DNA from: Neorhizobium alkalisoli
GTDB lineage: Bacteria > Pseudomonadota > Alphaproteobacteria > Rhizobiales > Rhizobiaceae
Assembly (NCBI RefSeq): GCF_007829835.1
Contig: NZ_VIWP01000003.1
Location: 62,001 to 126,000, forward strand
DNA length: 64,000 bases
Direction of reading: 5' to 3'
Below are positions 1 to 8,696 of this stretch, piece by piece. The notes under the pieces were generated by a model that ran no database searches, had not been told where the DNA came from, and worked only from the letters and a program-made list of their open reading frames with translations. The first letter of the stretch is position 1. Every line of letters starts with the position of its first letter. The translations under genes were made by a program, and so were the position numbers.

Positions 1-392
1 ACAGCCTTCATCGCAGCAACGAGATCCGCGACATGCGCCGCATCGCGCATCAGGCAGGCACCAAAAGTGCCGGACTGGACGCGATCGGACGGGCAGCCGA
101 CATTGAGGTTGATTTCGTCATACCCGTAATCGGCCGCGATCTTAACCGCTTCGACAAGCTTTGCCGCATCCGAGCCGCCAAGCTGCAACGCGACGGGATG
201 TTCAGCTGGCGAATAGGACAGCAGCCGTTCGCGAGGCCCGAAAATGATCGCATCGGCCACGACCATTTCGGTATAGAGCAGCGCCTGGCCAGACAGCTGC
301 CGATGCAGGAAGCGGCAATGCCGGTCCGTCCAGTCGATCATCGGTGCAACGGCAAATATCTTGCGGCCCTGTTTCAGCGCATCAGCATACAT
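1..392 (-). CDS. dusA: tRNA-dihydrouridine synthase A, N-terminal part (cut by window edge)
   Basis: DusA reduces specific uridines in the tRNA D-loop to dihydrouridine using FMN and NADPH. The visible ~130 residues begin [17 protein letters not shown] and contain the family signature [10 protein letters not shown], followed by [12 protein letters not shown] and GTFGACLM, the latter carrying the catalytic Cys of the family. The C-terminal TIM-barrel remainder lies beyond the left edge. I chose the ATG at 392 because AAGGA lies 7 nt upstream; an in-frame ATG at 422 has no clear ribosome binding site. It is divergent from the FAH-family gene. Confidence 0.93.
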   Translation of the reverse strand, partial: MYADALKQGRKIFAVAPMIDWTDRHCRFLHRQLSGQALLYTEMVVADAIIFGPRERLLSYSPAEHPVALQLGGSDAAKLVEAVKIAADYGYDEINLNVGCPSDRVQSGTFGACLMRDAAHVADLVAAMKA

Positions 393-536
393 TCGAAATT
401 CCTTGGGTTCGGCCGTCTCCATACAGCAAACCGAATTTCTTTGCCAGTTTTCCACCCGGCGGAAATGAAGGGCTTGGATTGACTGGAAAATTGAGGGACA
501 ACACCGGTCGTCACAAGTCAGTTCAGGATGCCTCTC

Positions 537-1223
537 ATGCGCGCCACCGTCATCCCCGCCCCCGAACCCGTCCTTATCGATGTTGCCGGAGAAACCGAAC
601 AGTTCCCGGTTCGCCGCGTCTATTGCGTCGGTCGCAACTATGCCGACCATGCGATCGAGATGGGCCATGATCCGTCGCGCGAGCCGCCCTTCTTTTTTCA
701 GAAGAATGCCGACAACCTTTATAACGGCGACACCTTCCCTTACCCGTCGCTTTCTTCCAGCGTCCATTTCGAAGTTGAGATGGTCATGGCGCTTTCCGGC
801 GGCGGCAGCGATATCGCCCTCGAAGATGCCCTGTCGAAGGTTTATGGCTACGGCGTCGGCATCGATTTCACCCGCCGCGACCTGCAGGACCAGATGAAGA
901 AGATGGGCCGCTCCTGGGAAGTGGCAAAGGCGTTCGAATATTCCGCCCCGGTCTCCGCCCTCATCCCGGCTGCCAAGATCGGCCATCCGCAGAACGGCGC
1001 GATCTGGCTCGACGTCAATGGATCGCGCAAACAGTCCGGCAATCTCGACCAGATGATCTGGAAACTGCCGGAAATCATCGTCGAACTGTCGAAGCTGTTT
1101 GTTCTTGCACCCGGCGACGTGATCATGACCGGCACGCCGGCCGGCGTCGGCCCGATCGTCAAGGGCGACAAGATCACCTGCGGCGTCGAAGGTGTCGGCG
1201 AGCTGTCGCTCAGCGTCGCCTGA
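537..1223 (+). CDS. Fumarylacetoacetate hydrolase (FAH) family protein
   Basis: About 228 residues, the size of single-domain FAH enzymes such as fumarylpyruvate hydrolases and acylpyruvases, which cleave C-C bonds in beta-diketo acids using Mg2+. Seen: the [12 protein letters not shown] entry motif, FQKNADNL, the metal-ligand segment [10 protein letters not shown] and the C-terminal [13 protein letters not shown]. The substrate cannot be told from sequence. The ATG at 537 has AGGA 8 nt upstream; an ATG at 528 is in frame but too close to that site. A gamma-carbonic anhydrase-like gene follows after 23 nt, so the two are probably co-transcribed. Confidence 0.9.
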   Translation: MRATVIPAPEPVLIDVAGETEQFPVRRVYCVGRNYADHAIEMGHDPSREPPFFFQKNADNLYNGDTFPYPSLSSSVHFEVEMVMALSGGGSDIALEDALSKVYGYGVGIDFTRRDLQDQMKKMGRSWEVAKAFEYSAPVSALIPAAKIGHPQNGAIWLDVNGSRKQSGNLDQMIWKLPEIIVELSKLFVLAPGDVIMTGTPAGVGPIVKGDKITCGVEGVGELSLSVA

Positions 1224-1246
1224 CATTCCGGCAGGGAGGAAGAGAA

Positions 1247-1774
1247 ATGCCGCTTTACGCTTTGGGGGATTTCAAACCCACCCTGCCCGCCGCCGACCGT
1301 TTCTGGGTCGCGCCGGATGCCAATGTCATCGGAAAGGTCGTGCTGGGTGAGGATGTCGGCATCTGGTTCGGCGCCACGCTGCGCGGCGACAACGAACCGA
1401 TCACGATCGGAGACCGCACCAATATTCAGGAAGGCGTGATGATCCACACGGATCCGCGCTTTCCCGTCACCATAGGCATCGATTGCACGATCGGCCATCA
1501 CGCCATCGTCCACGGCTGCGAGATCGGTGACAATTCGCTGATCGGCATGGGCGCGACCATCCTCAATGGCGCCAAGATCGGAAAGAACTGCCTGGTCGGC
1601 GCCAATGCGCTCGTCACGGAAGGCAAGGAATTTCCCGACAATTCGCTGATCGTCGGCTCACCCGCAAAGGCCATCCGCACGCTGGATGATGAGGCCGTCG
1701 CGCGGCTGAAGGATTCGGCTCTGCGATATATCGAAAACTGGAAGCGCTTTTCGCGCGACCTCAAACCTCTTTGA
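1247..1774 (+). CDS. Gamma carbonic anhydrase-like hexapeptide-repeat protein
   Basis: A 175-residue left-handed beta-helix protein of the gamma-carbonic anhydrase/YrdA class. Hexapeptide turns run from about residue 10 to 150 ([21 protein letters not shown] and later repeats), with the putative metal-ligand histidines in GVMIHTDP and [11 protein letters not shown]. Such proteins form trimers with zinc or iron between subunits; activity as a carbonic anhydrase is not assured. A strong AGGGAGGAAGAG ribosome binding site precedes the ATG. It lies 3' of the FAH-family gene and converges on zur. Confidence 0.88.
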   Translation: MPLYALGDFKPTLPAADRFWVAPDANVIGKVVLGEDVGIWFGATLRGDNEPITIGDRTNIQEGVMIHTDPRFPVTIGIDCTIGHHAIVHGCEIGDNSLIGMGATILNGAKIGKNCLVGANALVTEGKEFPDNSLIVGSPAKAIRTLDDEAVARLKDSALRYIENWKRFSRDLKPL

Positions 1775-1809
1775 GGTATTTTTGTACCGCGCAGCAAATG
1801 CGCGGTACA
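1765..1809. terminator. Hairpins between convergent genes
   Basis: Two stem-loops lie between the plus-strand carbonic anhydrase-like gene and zur. The first is small (ACCTC/GAGGT, overlapping the stop codon) and is followed by ATTTTT on the plus strand. The second is a perfect 11-bp inverted repeat (TGTACCGCGCA, 5-nt loop, its complement) at 1783-1809. Neither strand has a long T tract after the larger stem, so it may act as a transcript-end barrier rather than a classical Rho-independent terminator. Confidence 0.5.
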
Positions 1810-1824
1810 GTATTCCGCCCTGTC

Positions 1825-2247
1825 TCAGGCGGCGCAGGTCTGGCAGAGGCCGCGGATCTCGATCGTCGTTTTCGACGGCTTGAAGCCTTTCGACTTGGCC
1901 CAGTCGCCGAGACGGTGATCGACGGCGTGATCATGAAATTCCATCACCTGACTGCAGCTTTCGCAGATCGCAAAGGCGACCGTGCCATGGCCGTGGCCGG
2001 CTCCGCAGCAGGAGCTTTCCCGATGCGCGCAGGCAACAAAGGCGTTGAGACTTTCCAGCCGGTGCACCATGCCGAACTCGGTCAGCTTGTCGAGCGCGCG
2101 ATAGACCTGCAGCGGCGCTCGAAAACCGTGGTCGCGCAGCTTGTCGAGGATCGTATAGGCGCTCATCGGCGCTTCGGAACGGTCCAGCACATCGAAGACG
2201 AGCGTCTGGTTCTTGGTCAATGCGGGCGACGATACCGGTGCGTTCAT
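1825..2247 (-). CDS. zur: Zinc-responsive Fur-family repressor Zur
   Basis: A 140-residue Fur-family protein with an N-terminal winged helix (residues about 10-75) and a C-terminal metal-binding/dimerisation half. The C-terminal half contains two CxxC pairs (CESC and CQTC) for structural zinc, plus the Cys/His-rich CAHRESSCCGAGHGHG and MEFHDHAVDH. Its ATG overlaps the stop of znuB by ATGA, so it is the last gene of the znuCB-zur operon, giving a feedback loop. The zinc operon context separates it from Fur and Irr. Confidence 0.93.
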   Translation of the reverse strand: MNAPVSSPALTKNQTLVFDVLDRSEAPMSAYTILDKLRDHGFRAPLQVYRALDKLTEFGMVHRLESLNAFVACAHRESSCCGAGHGHGTVAFAICESCSQVMEFHDHAVDHRLGDWAKSKGFKPSKTTIEIRGLCQTCAA

Positions 2248-3071
2248 GATCGCACTCCCTTGTTTCCAGCCTGCCCGGCGGGGCTTTTCCCGAAGGCGGG
2301 CAACAGGCTCACGATGAAAAGTAGTAACGCAGCGACCACGATGGAAGGGCCGGACGGCGTATCATAGGTCAGCGAACCGAAAAGACCGCCGATAACGGCT
2401 GCAGCACCGATCAGCGCCGAAAACACTGCCATCCATTCCGGGCTTGCCGAAAACCGCCTTGCAGTCGCAGCCGGGATGATCAGCAAGGCGGTGATCAGCA
2501 TGATGCCGACGATCTTCATGGCAATTGCGATCACCAGCGCCATCAAGAGCATGAAGAACAGCCGCGTGCGACCCGGATGCATGCCCTCCGCCTCCGCCAC
2601 ATCCTCGCTGACGGTCGAGGCGACCAGCGGCCTCCAGAGCCACGCAACGGCGGCCAGCACGACAATGCCGCCACCCCAGATCAGCGCGATATCCGAGCGA
2701 GTGACGGCCAGAATATCACCGAACAGAAAGGCGATCAGGTCGATACGGACCCAGCTCATGAAGGCGACGAGCACAAGGCCGATCGCCAGCGCCGAATGGG
2801 ACAGGATGCCGAGCAGCGCATCCGCCGAAAGCGACTGCCGCCGCTGCAGGAGAAGCAGCAGGATCGCCACGAGAACGGCGACACCAAAGACGGAAACCAG
2901 AAGATTGACGCCGAAAAACAGCGAAAGCGCCACGCCGAGCAGCGCCGAATGCGCCATCGTGTCCCCGAAATAGGCCATGCGCCGCCAGACAACGAAACAG
3001 CCAAGCGGCCCTGCCGTCAGGGCAACACCAACACCAGCGACCAGTGCGCGAATGAAAAAATCGTCAAGCAC
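2244..3071 (-). CDS. znuB: Zinc ABC transporter permease ZnuB
   Basis: A 275-residue ABC-3 family membrane protein with about eight hydrophobic helices, beginning MLDDFFIRALVAGVGVALTA. It forms the membrane channel for zinc delivered by ZnuA. The start is a GTG at 3071 inside the 3' end of znuC (8-nt overlap), and its stop overlaps the start of zur, so translation of znuC-znuB-zur is probably coupled. Confidence 0.93.
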   Translation of the reverse strand: MLDDFFIRALVAGVGVALTAGPLGCFVVWRRMAYFGDTMAHSALLGVALSLFFGVNLLVSVFGVAVLVAILLLLLQRRQSLSADALLGILSHSALAIGLVLVAFMSWVRIDLIAFLFGDILAVTRSDIALIWGGGIVVLAAVAWLWRPLVASTVSEDVAEAEGMHPGRTRLFFMLLMALVIAIAMKIVGIMLITALLIIPAATARRFSASPEWMAVFSALIGAAAVIGGLFGSLTYDTPSGPSIVVAALLLFIVSLLPAFGKSPAGQAGNKGVRS

Positions 3072-4020
3072 GGCTGTTCACCCCGGTCTTTTCGTGGGCA
3101 TCGGCATGATGATGGTGGCCGGCATGCTCATGCGGGTGATCATGGTGATGGTCATGATCGTGGTGGTGATCCTCACCATGGCTATGCGCATGACCATTGT
3201 GATCATGATGGTGTCCATCATCCGGGTGGCAATGGTCGGTGACCGAGCCATCCTTGTGCTGCACCCGTCCATCCGGCAGATGCGTATGGTCATGATGATG
3301 GCTGTAGACCGCCAGCTGCTGCGATGCGCCGCCGAAGAGCTTTGCGTAATCGGCGCTCTGGCTCACCGTTTCCGGCGTGCCGCGGCAGCAGACATGGCCG
3401 TTGAGGCAGATCACGGTATCCGTGCCGGCCATGACCATATGCAGGTCATGGGAAATCATCAGGATGCCGCAGCCGGTGGAATGGCGAATTTCACGGATCA
3501 GGGCATAAAGCGCCGCCTCGCCGGCAAAATCGACACCCTGCACCGGCTCGTCGAGCACCAGCAGATCCGGCTTGCGGGCGATCGCGCGGGCAAGCAGCGC
3601 CCGCTGGAATTCGCCGCCGGAGAGATGCCGCACCTCGGCATCGATCAGATGCGGAATGCCGGTCGCCTCGAGCGCGGATAGAATATCCTTGTTGTCGAGC
3701 GGGCTCGTCAGCCGCATCAGCCGGCGCACCGAAAGCGGCATGGTCCAGTCGATCGACAGCTTTTGCGGCACATACCCGATCCTCAGACCGTTTTTGCGCA
3801 CGACTGACCCTTCATCGGCCTTCAGCACGCCGACCGCCATTTTGGCCGTCGTTGACTTGCCGGCGCCATTCGGCCCGATCAGCGTCACGACCTCGCCGCG
3901 TATGATCGAAAGATCCACGCCCCGTACCAGCCACCGGCCATCGCGACGAATGCCGGCCCCGTTCAGGGACACAAGCTGATCGCCGCCGGGCGCGGTCGCA
4001 ACACGATTGCTCATCGCCAT
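3064..4020 (-). CDS. znuC: Zinc ABC transporter ATPase ZnuC with long His-rich tail
   Basis: An ABC ATPase that powers ZnuAB zinc uptake. The first ~225 residues form the nucleotide-binding domain: Walker A GPNGAGKST, signature LSGGEFQRALLARAI, Walker B LLVLDEPVQG and the switch His in MISHD. The remaining ~85 residues are extraordinarily rich in His and Asp (runs such as HHHDHDHHHDH), probably binding zinc in the cytoplasm. The ATG at 4020 is preferred; a TTG nine bases upstream is closer to AGGA and cannot be excluded. It is divergent from znuA across a short region with two Zur-like palindromes. Confidence 0.93.
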   Translation of the reverse strand: MAMSNRVATAPGGDQLVSLNGAGIRRDGRWLVRGVDLSIIRGEVVTLIGPNGAGKSTTAKMAVGVLKADEGSVVRKNGLRIGYVPQKLSIDWTMPLSVRRLMRLTSPLDNKDILSALEATGIPHLIDAEVRHLSGGEFQRALLARAIARKPDLLVLDEPVQGVDFAGEAALYALIREIRHSTGCGILMISHDLHMVMAGTDTVICLNGHVCCRGTPETVSQSADYAKLFGGASQQLAVYSHHHDHTHLPDGRVQHKDGSVTDHCHPDDGHHHDHNGHAHSHGEDHHHDHDHHHDHPHEHAGHHHHADAHEKTGVNSRA

Positions 4021-4057
4021 GTTTTTCAAAAATCCTGTTGTCAGCCCTCATGGCACA

Positions 4058-4095
4058 CGTTATAGCATAACGCAATTGATGTAATAACATTACAT
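4058..4095. promoter_or_regulatory. Two candidate Zur operators in the znuC-znuA promoter region
   Basis: Two palindromes of the same 3-nt-centred form lie between the divergent zinc operons. Site 1 is CGTTAT-AGC-ATAACG at 4058-4072; site 2 is ATGTAAT-AAC-ATTACAT at 4079-4095, 22 bp upstream of the znuA start. Both fit the AT-rich dyad bound by Fur-family zinc regulators. One site probably serves each direction. The assignment rests on position and symmetry. Confidence 0.75.
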
Positions 4096-4116
4096 TTCAA
4101 AACAAGGAAGCCTCCC

Positions 4117-5082
4117 ATGAAATTCGTCGCCGCCCTGCTCCTCTCATCCGCCGCGCTGATCGGCGCTCCGAGTGCCTATGCGGCAACCCCGAATGTGGTC
4201 GTGTCGATCAAGCCGATCCATTCGCTGGTGGCCTCGATCATGCAGGGCGTGGCCGAGCCGAAACTGATCGTCGAAGGCGCCGCCTCGCCGCACACCTACA
4301 ATATGAAGCCCTCGAATGCCGCGGCACTGCAGAAAGCCGACCTGATCTTCTGGATCGGCCACGGCATGGAATCCTTCCTCGAAAAGCCTCTTGAGGCGCT
4401 GGGTTCGAACGCCAATGTCGTCACACTGGAAGACGCGCCGGGCCTGACCAAGCTGAAATTCCGCGAGGGCGGCGTTTTCGAACCGGAAGCCGAAGAAGAA
4501 GGTCATGACCATGCTGCCGGCGCCGAAGAAGCGCATGATGACGGCGATCACGATCACGACGGCAATGACGTCCATCTCTGGCTCGACCCGATGAATGCCA
4601 AGGCCATGGCGATCGAGATCGAAAAGCGTCTCGTCCAGGCCGATCCGGAACATGCCGCCGCCTATCAGGCCAATGGCGCCGCCCTGATCAAGAAGATCGA
4701 AGCGCTGGATGGCGAGCTGAAGACCACGCTTGCGCCGGTCCAGAACAAGCCGTTCATCGTCTTCCACGACGCCTACCAGTATTTCGAGCACCGCTATGGC
4801 GTGAAGGTGGCAGGCTCGATCACCGTCAGCCCGGAAACCATGCCCGGCGCCGAACGCGTCAAGGAAATCCACCAGAAGGTCGAAGAGCTCGGCGCAACCT
4901 GCGTTTTTGCCGAACCGCAGTTCGAGCCGAAACTGGTCAAGGTCGTGACGGAAGGTTCCAAGGCGAAGTCCGGCGTGCTTGATCCGGAAGCCGGCGCGCT
5001 GAAGGAAGGCCCGGATCTCTATTTCGAGATGATGCGCGGCATCGCCAAAAACCTCAACGATTGCCTTTCAAAGGGTGCCTGA
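4117..5082 (+). CDS. znuA: Periplasmic zinc-binding protein ZnuA
   Basis: A 321-residue cluster A-I metal-binding protein with a signal peptide ending near APSAYAA. The zinc-ligand histidines are seen in KPIHSLV, ASPHTYNMKPS and FHDAYQYFEHRYG, with the late acidic ligand expected in the GVLDPEAG region. A charged His/Asp/Glu loop (about residues 125-150, EEEGHDHAAGAEEAHDDGD) is typical of ZnuA and helps capture zinc. AAGGAAG lies before the ATG. It delivers zinc to ZnuB and is followed by a strong terminator. Confidence 0.95.
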   Translation: MKFVAALLLSSAALIGAPSAYAATPNVVVSIKPIHSLVASIMQGVAEPKLIVEGAASPHTYNMKPSNAAALQKADLIFWIGHGMESFLEKPLEALGSNANVVTLEDAPGLTKLKFREGGVFEPEAEEEGHDHAAGAEEAHDDGDHDHDGNDVHLWLDPMNAKAMAIEIEKRLVQADPEHAAAYQANGAALIKKIEALDGELKTTLAPVQNKPFIVFHDAYQYFEHRYGVKVAGSITVSPETMPGAERVKEIHQKVEELGATCVFAEPQFEPKLVKVVTEGSKAKSGVLDPEAGALKEGPDLYFEMMRGIAKNLNDCLSKGA

Positions 5083-5100
5083 TCACACACCCTGCGAATG

Positions 5101-5142
5101 AAAAATCCCGCCGAGGCTTTGAACCTCGGCGGGATTTTTTTT
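5101..5142 (+). terminator. Rho-independent terminator of znuA
   Basis: A perfect 12-bp stem (ATCCCGCCGAGG, 7-nt loop, complement) at 5105-5135 is followed by eight Ts. Confidence 0.93.
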
Positions 5143-5153
5143 GTCTTTAGATC

Positions 5154-5471
5154 TTAGCGGCCGGCGATGATGCTGGAGATGATGCCGGAGGTGATACCGA
5201 CCAGCAGGAACTGGTTGTCGGCGCGAACCCAGTGGTAACCGCGCGGCGGAGCCGACAGGCGGTAACGACGGTAATCCCGCACCTCCGCCATGCGGCGACG
5301 CTCGGCCGGCGACATGCGGTGGCCCTTGGTCCAGCGATGAGTGGTGACGACCCTCTTCTTCTCAACGGTCACCGTGCGGTGACGATCCGGACCATGGCGG
5401 AAATCCTGCGCCTGCGCCATCGGGGCGCCGATGACGGTTGCAGCGATAAGGGCAAGAAAAATCTTCTTCAT
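5154..5471 (-). CDS. RcnB-family small periplasmic protein
   Basis: A 105-residue exported protein: signal peptide MKKIFLALIAATVIGAPMAQAQ, a basic His/Arg-rich middle, and the C-terminal pattern GYHWVRADNQFLLVGITSGIISSI that marks the RcnB family (nickel/cobalt homeostasis in E. coli). RcnB-like proteins are common in rhizobia and metal binding has seldom been shown. It is a monocistronic gene whose stop lies directly beyond the znuA terminator. Confidence 0.82.
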   Translation of the reverse strand: MKKIFLALIAATVIGAPMAQAQDFRHGPDRHRTVTVEKKRVVTTHRWTKGHRMSPAERRRMAEVRDYRRYRLSAPPRGYHWVRADNQFLLVGITSGIISSIIAGR

Positions 5472-5624
5472 GACTGTTTCCTCGTATTGAACACGGGAGG
5501 AAACTAGGGCGCCCGCGATGAACGCCCAATGAATTCAAGATTAAATATATGTAATGATAAGAATGGTTTGCCGGTCTAACTTCATAACAAGAATTTAATG
5601 ATTAGCATTTCCGAATGCCGCCCT

Positions 5625-7235
5625 TCAGCGAATCTCTTCATAGGAAAACCCGCCGAAATCCGCATATTTTGCGCGGCCCGACGTGTCGAAGGCAAACATG
5701 CCGACAAAGGCGCCGGTGAAGGATCCATGCTCGCCGCGGCCGCCTTCGTCAGAAATGACGCTGGCATCCAGAACCGGCCCGAGTTCCTGCCAATCATTGG
5801 ATCCGCCGTCGCGCCAATAAAATTGCAGGTCGTTATCCGTCACCTGCATCGCCAGATGCACCGGTCCGTCTGCAACTGAAACCCCGCTTCCCGCCGGAAA
5901 GATCATCCGTGCATGCGGGAAATCGCCGGGGCAGGAAAAGACGGTGACGACCCGCCCGAGCTTTTCATGCAGGGTGACGACGGCCGCGTGAAACTTGTGG
6001 CGGTTATAATAATGCGTCAGGCCCGCCGCCTGCTGATAGGTCTCCGGCTCGAAATCGACGATGGTCTCAGCCCGGAATGCATGATGCTCCTGCCGTCGCG
6101 CCACCAGCGACTGCTCGAACCATGAGCCTATGCTTTCGCGCCCATAAAGCCGCAGATGCCCCGGTCGTGCCTGAAGGCTGAAAATCCGTTCGGGCAAAGG
6201 TGTGCGCAGCCACTGAAACTCGGTCGGCAGATCCGGCCCTTCGAACAAGGTTTCCAAACGCTTCGGCTTTTCTACAGGAAATCCGCCCGATGGCGCCGGA
6301 ACCTCGACATCCGGCACGACACCGCCCTGGGCGAGATAAAGCCAGTCATCCTCCCAGATACATTTTTGCAGCGCTGTCTCACGGCCGAGCGGTGAGCGCC
6401 GGCTCGGCGCAAGCGGCCGGCTGCAGAGATGCGTGTGATAGACCTCACCCTCCGACGTCTCGACATATTGGCCATGCCCTGCCCGCTGCAGAACCGCTGT
6501 CGGATGATCCTTCGAGGTGATCAGATGCGTCTGCGGGTGCATCTCGTAAGGCCCCTCGATCTGCCGCGACCGGGCCATGGTCACCGCATGGTCGTAGCCT
6601 GTGCCGCCCTCGGCGGTCGTCAGATAATACCAGCCATTGCGCTTGAAGAGATGCGGGCCTTCGACAAGCCCGAGCGAGCTGCCGGCAAAGATATTGCGGA
6701 TTGGCCCAACCAGCTCCTTGGCCACCGGATCCCATTCCTGCAGCAAGATACCGTCAAAGGCCGGGTGTTTCGGGGCGCCGCCATAACTTTCGGTCCGGTG
6801 GTTCCACTGCATGTTGAGAAACCACTTTTTCCCGTCATCGTCATGGAACAAGGACGGATCGAAGCCCGAAGAATTCACATAGACCGGATCGGACCACTCG
6901 CCCTCGATCGTCGGCGACGTGACGATGTAATTATGGGCATCCTTGAAATTCCCGTCATATCGTTTGACGTCGGTGTAGACGAGATAGAACAGACCGTCCG
7001 CGAAGGACAGGCAGGGTGCCCATATACCGCAACTGTCGGGATTGCCGCGCATGTCGAGCTGGCTTGCCCGCTCCAGCGGCCGGCGCACCAGCGTCCAGTT
7101 GACGAGATCGCGCGAATGGTGGATCTGCACGCCGGGATACCATTCGAAGGTCGAGGTGGCGATGTAATAGTCCTCGCCGACGCGGCAGATCGATGGATCC
7201 GGGTTGAAACCCGGCAGGATCGGATTGCGGATCAT
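5625..7235 (-). CDS. GH43-family glycosidase (beta-xylosidase type)
   Basis: A 536-residue cytoplasmic five-bladed propeller glycosidase that removes xylose or arabinose from short oligosaccharides. Seen: the catalytic base region NPILPGFNPDPSI near the N-terminus, the pKa-modulating Asp in SSGFDPSLFHDDDG, the acid Glu in LGLVEGPHLFKRNGWYY, and a C-terminal beta-sandwich (about residues 330-536) as in XynB-type enzymes. The start is ATG 7235, with GGAGGAGAG upstream; earlier in-frame codons give a non-homologous leader. It is the last gene of the nine-gene sugar operon, separated from the rest by a repeat-rich spacer. Confidence 0.9.
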   Translation of the reverse strand: MIRNPILPGFNPDPSICRVGEDYYIATSTFEWYPGVQIHHSRDLVNWTLVRRPLERASQLDMRGNPDSCGIWAPCLSFADGLFYLVYTDVKRYDGNFKDAHNYIVTSPTIEGEWSDPVYVNSSGFDPSLFHDDDGKKWFLNMQWNHRTESYGGAPKHPAFDGILLQEWDPVAKELVGPIRNIFAGSSLGLVEGPHLFKRNGWYYLTTAEGGTGYDHAVTMARSRQIEGPYEMHPQTHLITSKDHPTAVLQRAGHGQYVETSEGEVYHTHLCSRPLAPSRRSPLGRETALQKCIWEDDWLYLAQGGVVPDVEVPAPSGGFPVEKPKRLETLFEGPDLPTEFQWLRTPLPERIFSLQARPGHLRLYGRESIGSWFEQSLVARRQEHHAFRAETIVDFEPETYQQAAGLTHYYNRHKFHAAVVTLHEKLGRVVTVFSCPGDFPHARMIFPAGSGVSVADGPVHLAMQVTDNDLQFYWRDGGSNDWQELGPVLDASVISDEGGRGEHGSFTGAFVGMFAFDTSGRAKYADFGGFSYEEIR

Positions 7236-7299
7236 GTTTCTCTCCTCCCGAATGAAACAGATAGGCCAGCCTCTCCCCGGGCTTCCTCTGTGTGTGTGA

Positions 7300-7480
7300 T
7301 ACGCGGCGCCGGCGCCCCTCATCCGGCTACCGCCACCTTCTCCCCGCATGCGGGGAGAAGGGTATGCCGCGCCCGCTCGTTCCTAGTTCAAAGCGTGAAG
7401 ATGACCTGCCCACCGACCTTGCACTGAGCAAGTCCCCTCTCCCCGCATGCGGGGAGAGGGTTAGGGTGAGGGGCAAATCC
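7300..7480. repeat. RIME-like rhizobial palindromic repeat element
   Basis: Two perfect 26-bp palindromes sharing the core TCTCCCCGCATGCGGGGAGA sit at 7336-7361 and 7435-7460, flanked by inverted CCCTCA/TGAGGGG-type sequence. This matches the style of the rhizobial intergenic mosaic elements (RIME). It occupies the spacer between the GH43 gene and the aldo/keto reductase gene, and the stems could modulate the mRNA end between them. Confidence 0.75.
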
Positions 7481-7487
7481 GCTGCAC

Positions 7488-8537
7488 CTACTTATTCCGC
7501 GCCGGACCTTCCCGTTCAGCAGATGCAGCCCAGATGTTGATATCGGCCTCCTTGGCGTGAACATCGATCTCCGCCAGCTCCTCGGCGGTGAAATCCGGCT
7601 TTTCCAGCGCCTTGACGCAATCCTCGACCTGCGCAGCGCGGCTTGCGCCGATCAGCGCCGTGGTGACGCGGCCACCACGCAGAACCCAGGCAAGCGCCAT
7701 CTGCGCCAGCGTCTGGCCGCGCCGCTCGGCAATCGCATTGAGCCGAAGCAGGTTTTCGACGTTCTTGTCGTTGAGGAAGGCCGGGCGCAGCGACTTGCCC
7801 TGTGCGGCGCGGCTGTCTTCCGGAATTCCGCCGAGATATTTTGAGGTCAGCATGCCCTGTGCCAGCGGCGAAAAAACGATCGAGCCGATGCCGAGATCGT
7901 CCAGCGCATCGAGAAGACCGTCTTCCTCGACCCAGCGATTGATCATCGAATAGCTCGGCTGGTGGATCAGGATCGGCGTGCCGAGGTCCTTCAGGATCGC
8001 GGCAGCCTCGCGGCTTCGCTTCGAATTGTAGGAGGAAATGCCGACATAAAGCGCCCTGCCCGAACGAACGATATGATCAAGCGCGCCACAAGTTTCCTCG
8101 AGCGGCGTATCCGGGTCAAAACGGTGGGAATAGAAGATATCGACATAGTCGAGGCCCATACGCTTCAGGCTCTGGTCGCAGGACGCGATCAGATATTTGC
8201 GGCTGCCCCATTCACCGTAAGGACCCGGCCACATGTTGTAACCGGCCTTGGATGAAATGATCAGCTCATCGCGATAGCCTTTGAAATCCTCGCGAAGAAT
8301 CTGGCCGAAGGCGAGTTCGGCGCTACCAGGCTTTGGGCCATAATTGTTGGCGAGGTCGAAATGGGTGATGCCGAGATCGAAAGCCTTGCGGCAAATCTCC
8401 ACCTTGCGGTCATGCGGCGTGTCATCGCCGAAATTGTGCCAGAGACCAAGCGAGATCGCCGGAAGTTTGAGGCCGGAATGGCCGCAGCGATTATACTTCA
8501 TCTTCTCGTAGCGGTTTTCCGCCGGTTGCCAGGTCAT
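7488..8537 (-). CDS. Aldo/keto reductase (YghZ-like)
   Basis: A 349-residue NADPH-dependent reductase with the (alpha/beta)8 pattern of the YghZ/Kv-beta branch. The tetrad residues can be seen: Asp and Tyr in THFDLANNYGP, Lys in IISSKAGYN and His in DIFYSHRFD. YghZ-like enzymes reduce glyceraldehyde or methylglyoxal; here a sugar substrate is likely from context. ATG 8537 has GGAGG at suitable distance; a TTG six bases upstream is too close to it. Confidence 0.9.
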   Translation of the reverse strand: MTWQPAENRYEKMKYNRCGHSGLKLPAISLGLWHNFGDDTPHDRKVEICRKAFDLGITHFDLANNYGPKPGSAELAFGQILREDFKGYRDELIISSKAGYNMWPGPYGEWGSRKYLIASCDQSLKRMGLDYVDIFYSHRFDPDTPLEETCGALDHIVRSGRALYVGISSYNSKRSREAAAILKDLGTPILIHQPSYSMINRWVEEDGLLDALDDLGIGSIVFSPLAQGMLTSKYLGGIPEDSRAAQGKSLRPAFLNDKNVENLLRLNAIAERRGQTLAQMALAWVLRGGRVTTALIGASRAAQVEDCVKALEKPDFTAEELAEIDVHAKEADINIWAASAEREGPARNK

Positions 8538-8559
8538 GGTCAAAATTCCTCCTATAAAT

Positions 8560-8686
8560 ATGCGGCGCGCCTAAAGCGTATCGCGATCCTTCGGATTCGC
8601 TCCATACGCTTTAGTCTTTTGTTTTAGCATGTCGTTTTCGCAAAACCGCGACACACTTTTGCGCGACATCCTGTAGCGCGCCGCAT
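8560..8686. repeat. Rhizobial intergenic repeat with 11-bp terminal inverted repeats
   Basis: A 127-bp non-coding element bounded by ATGCGGCGCGC and its exact complement GCGCGCCGCAT. Inside, AAAGCGTATCGCGATCC pairs imperfectly with the GGATTCGCTCCATACGCTTT segment, and GTCGTTTTCGCAAAACCG is the kind of sequence I recall in widely dispersed rhizobial intergenic repeats. It separates the Gfo/Idh and aldo/keto reductase genes. Confidence 0.65.
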
Positions 8687-8696
8687 TGATACTCGT

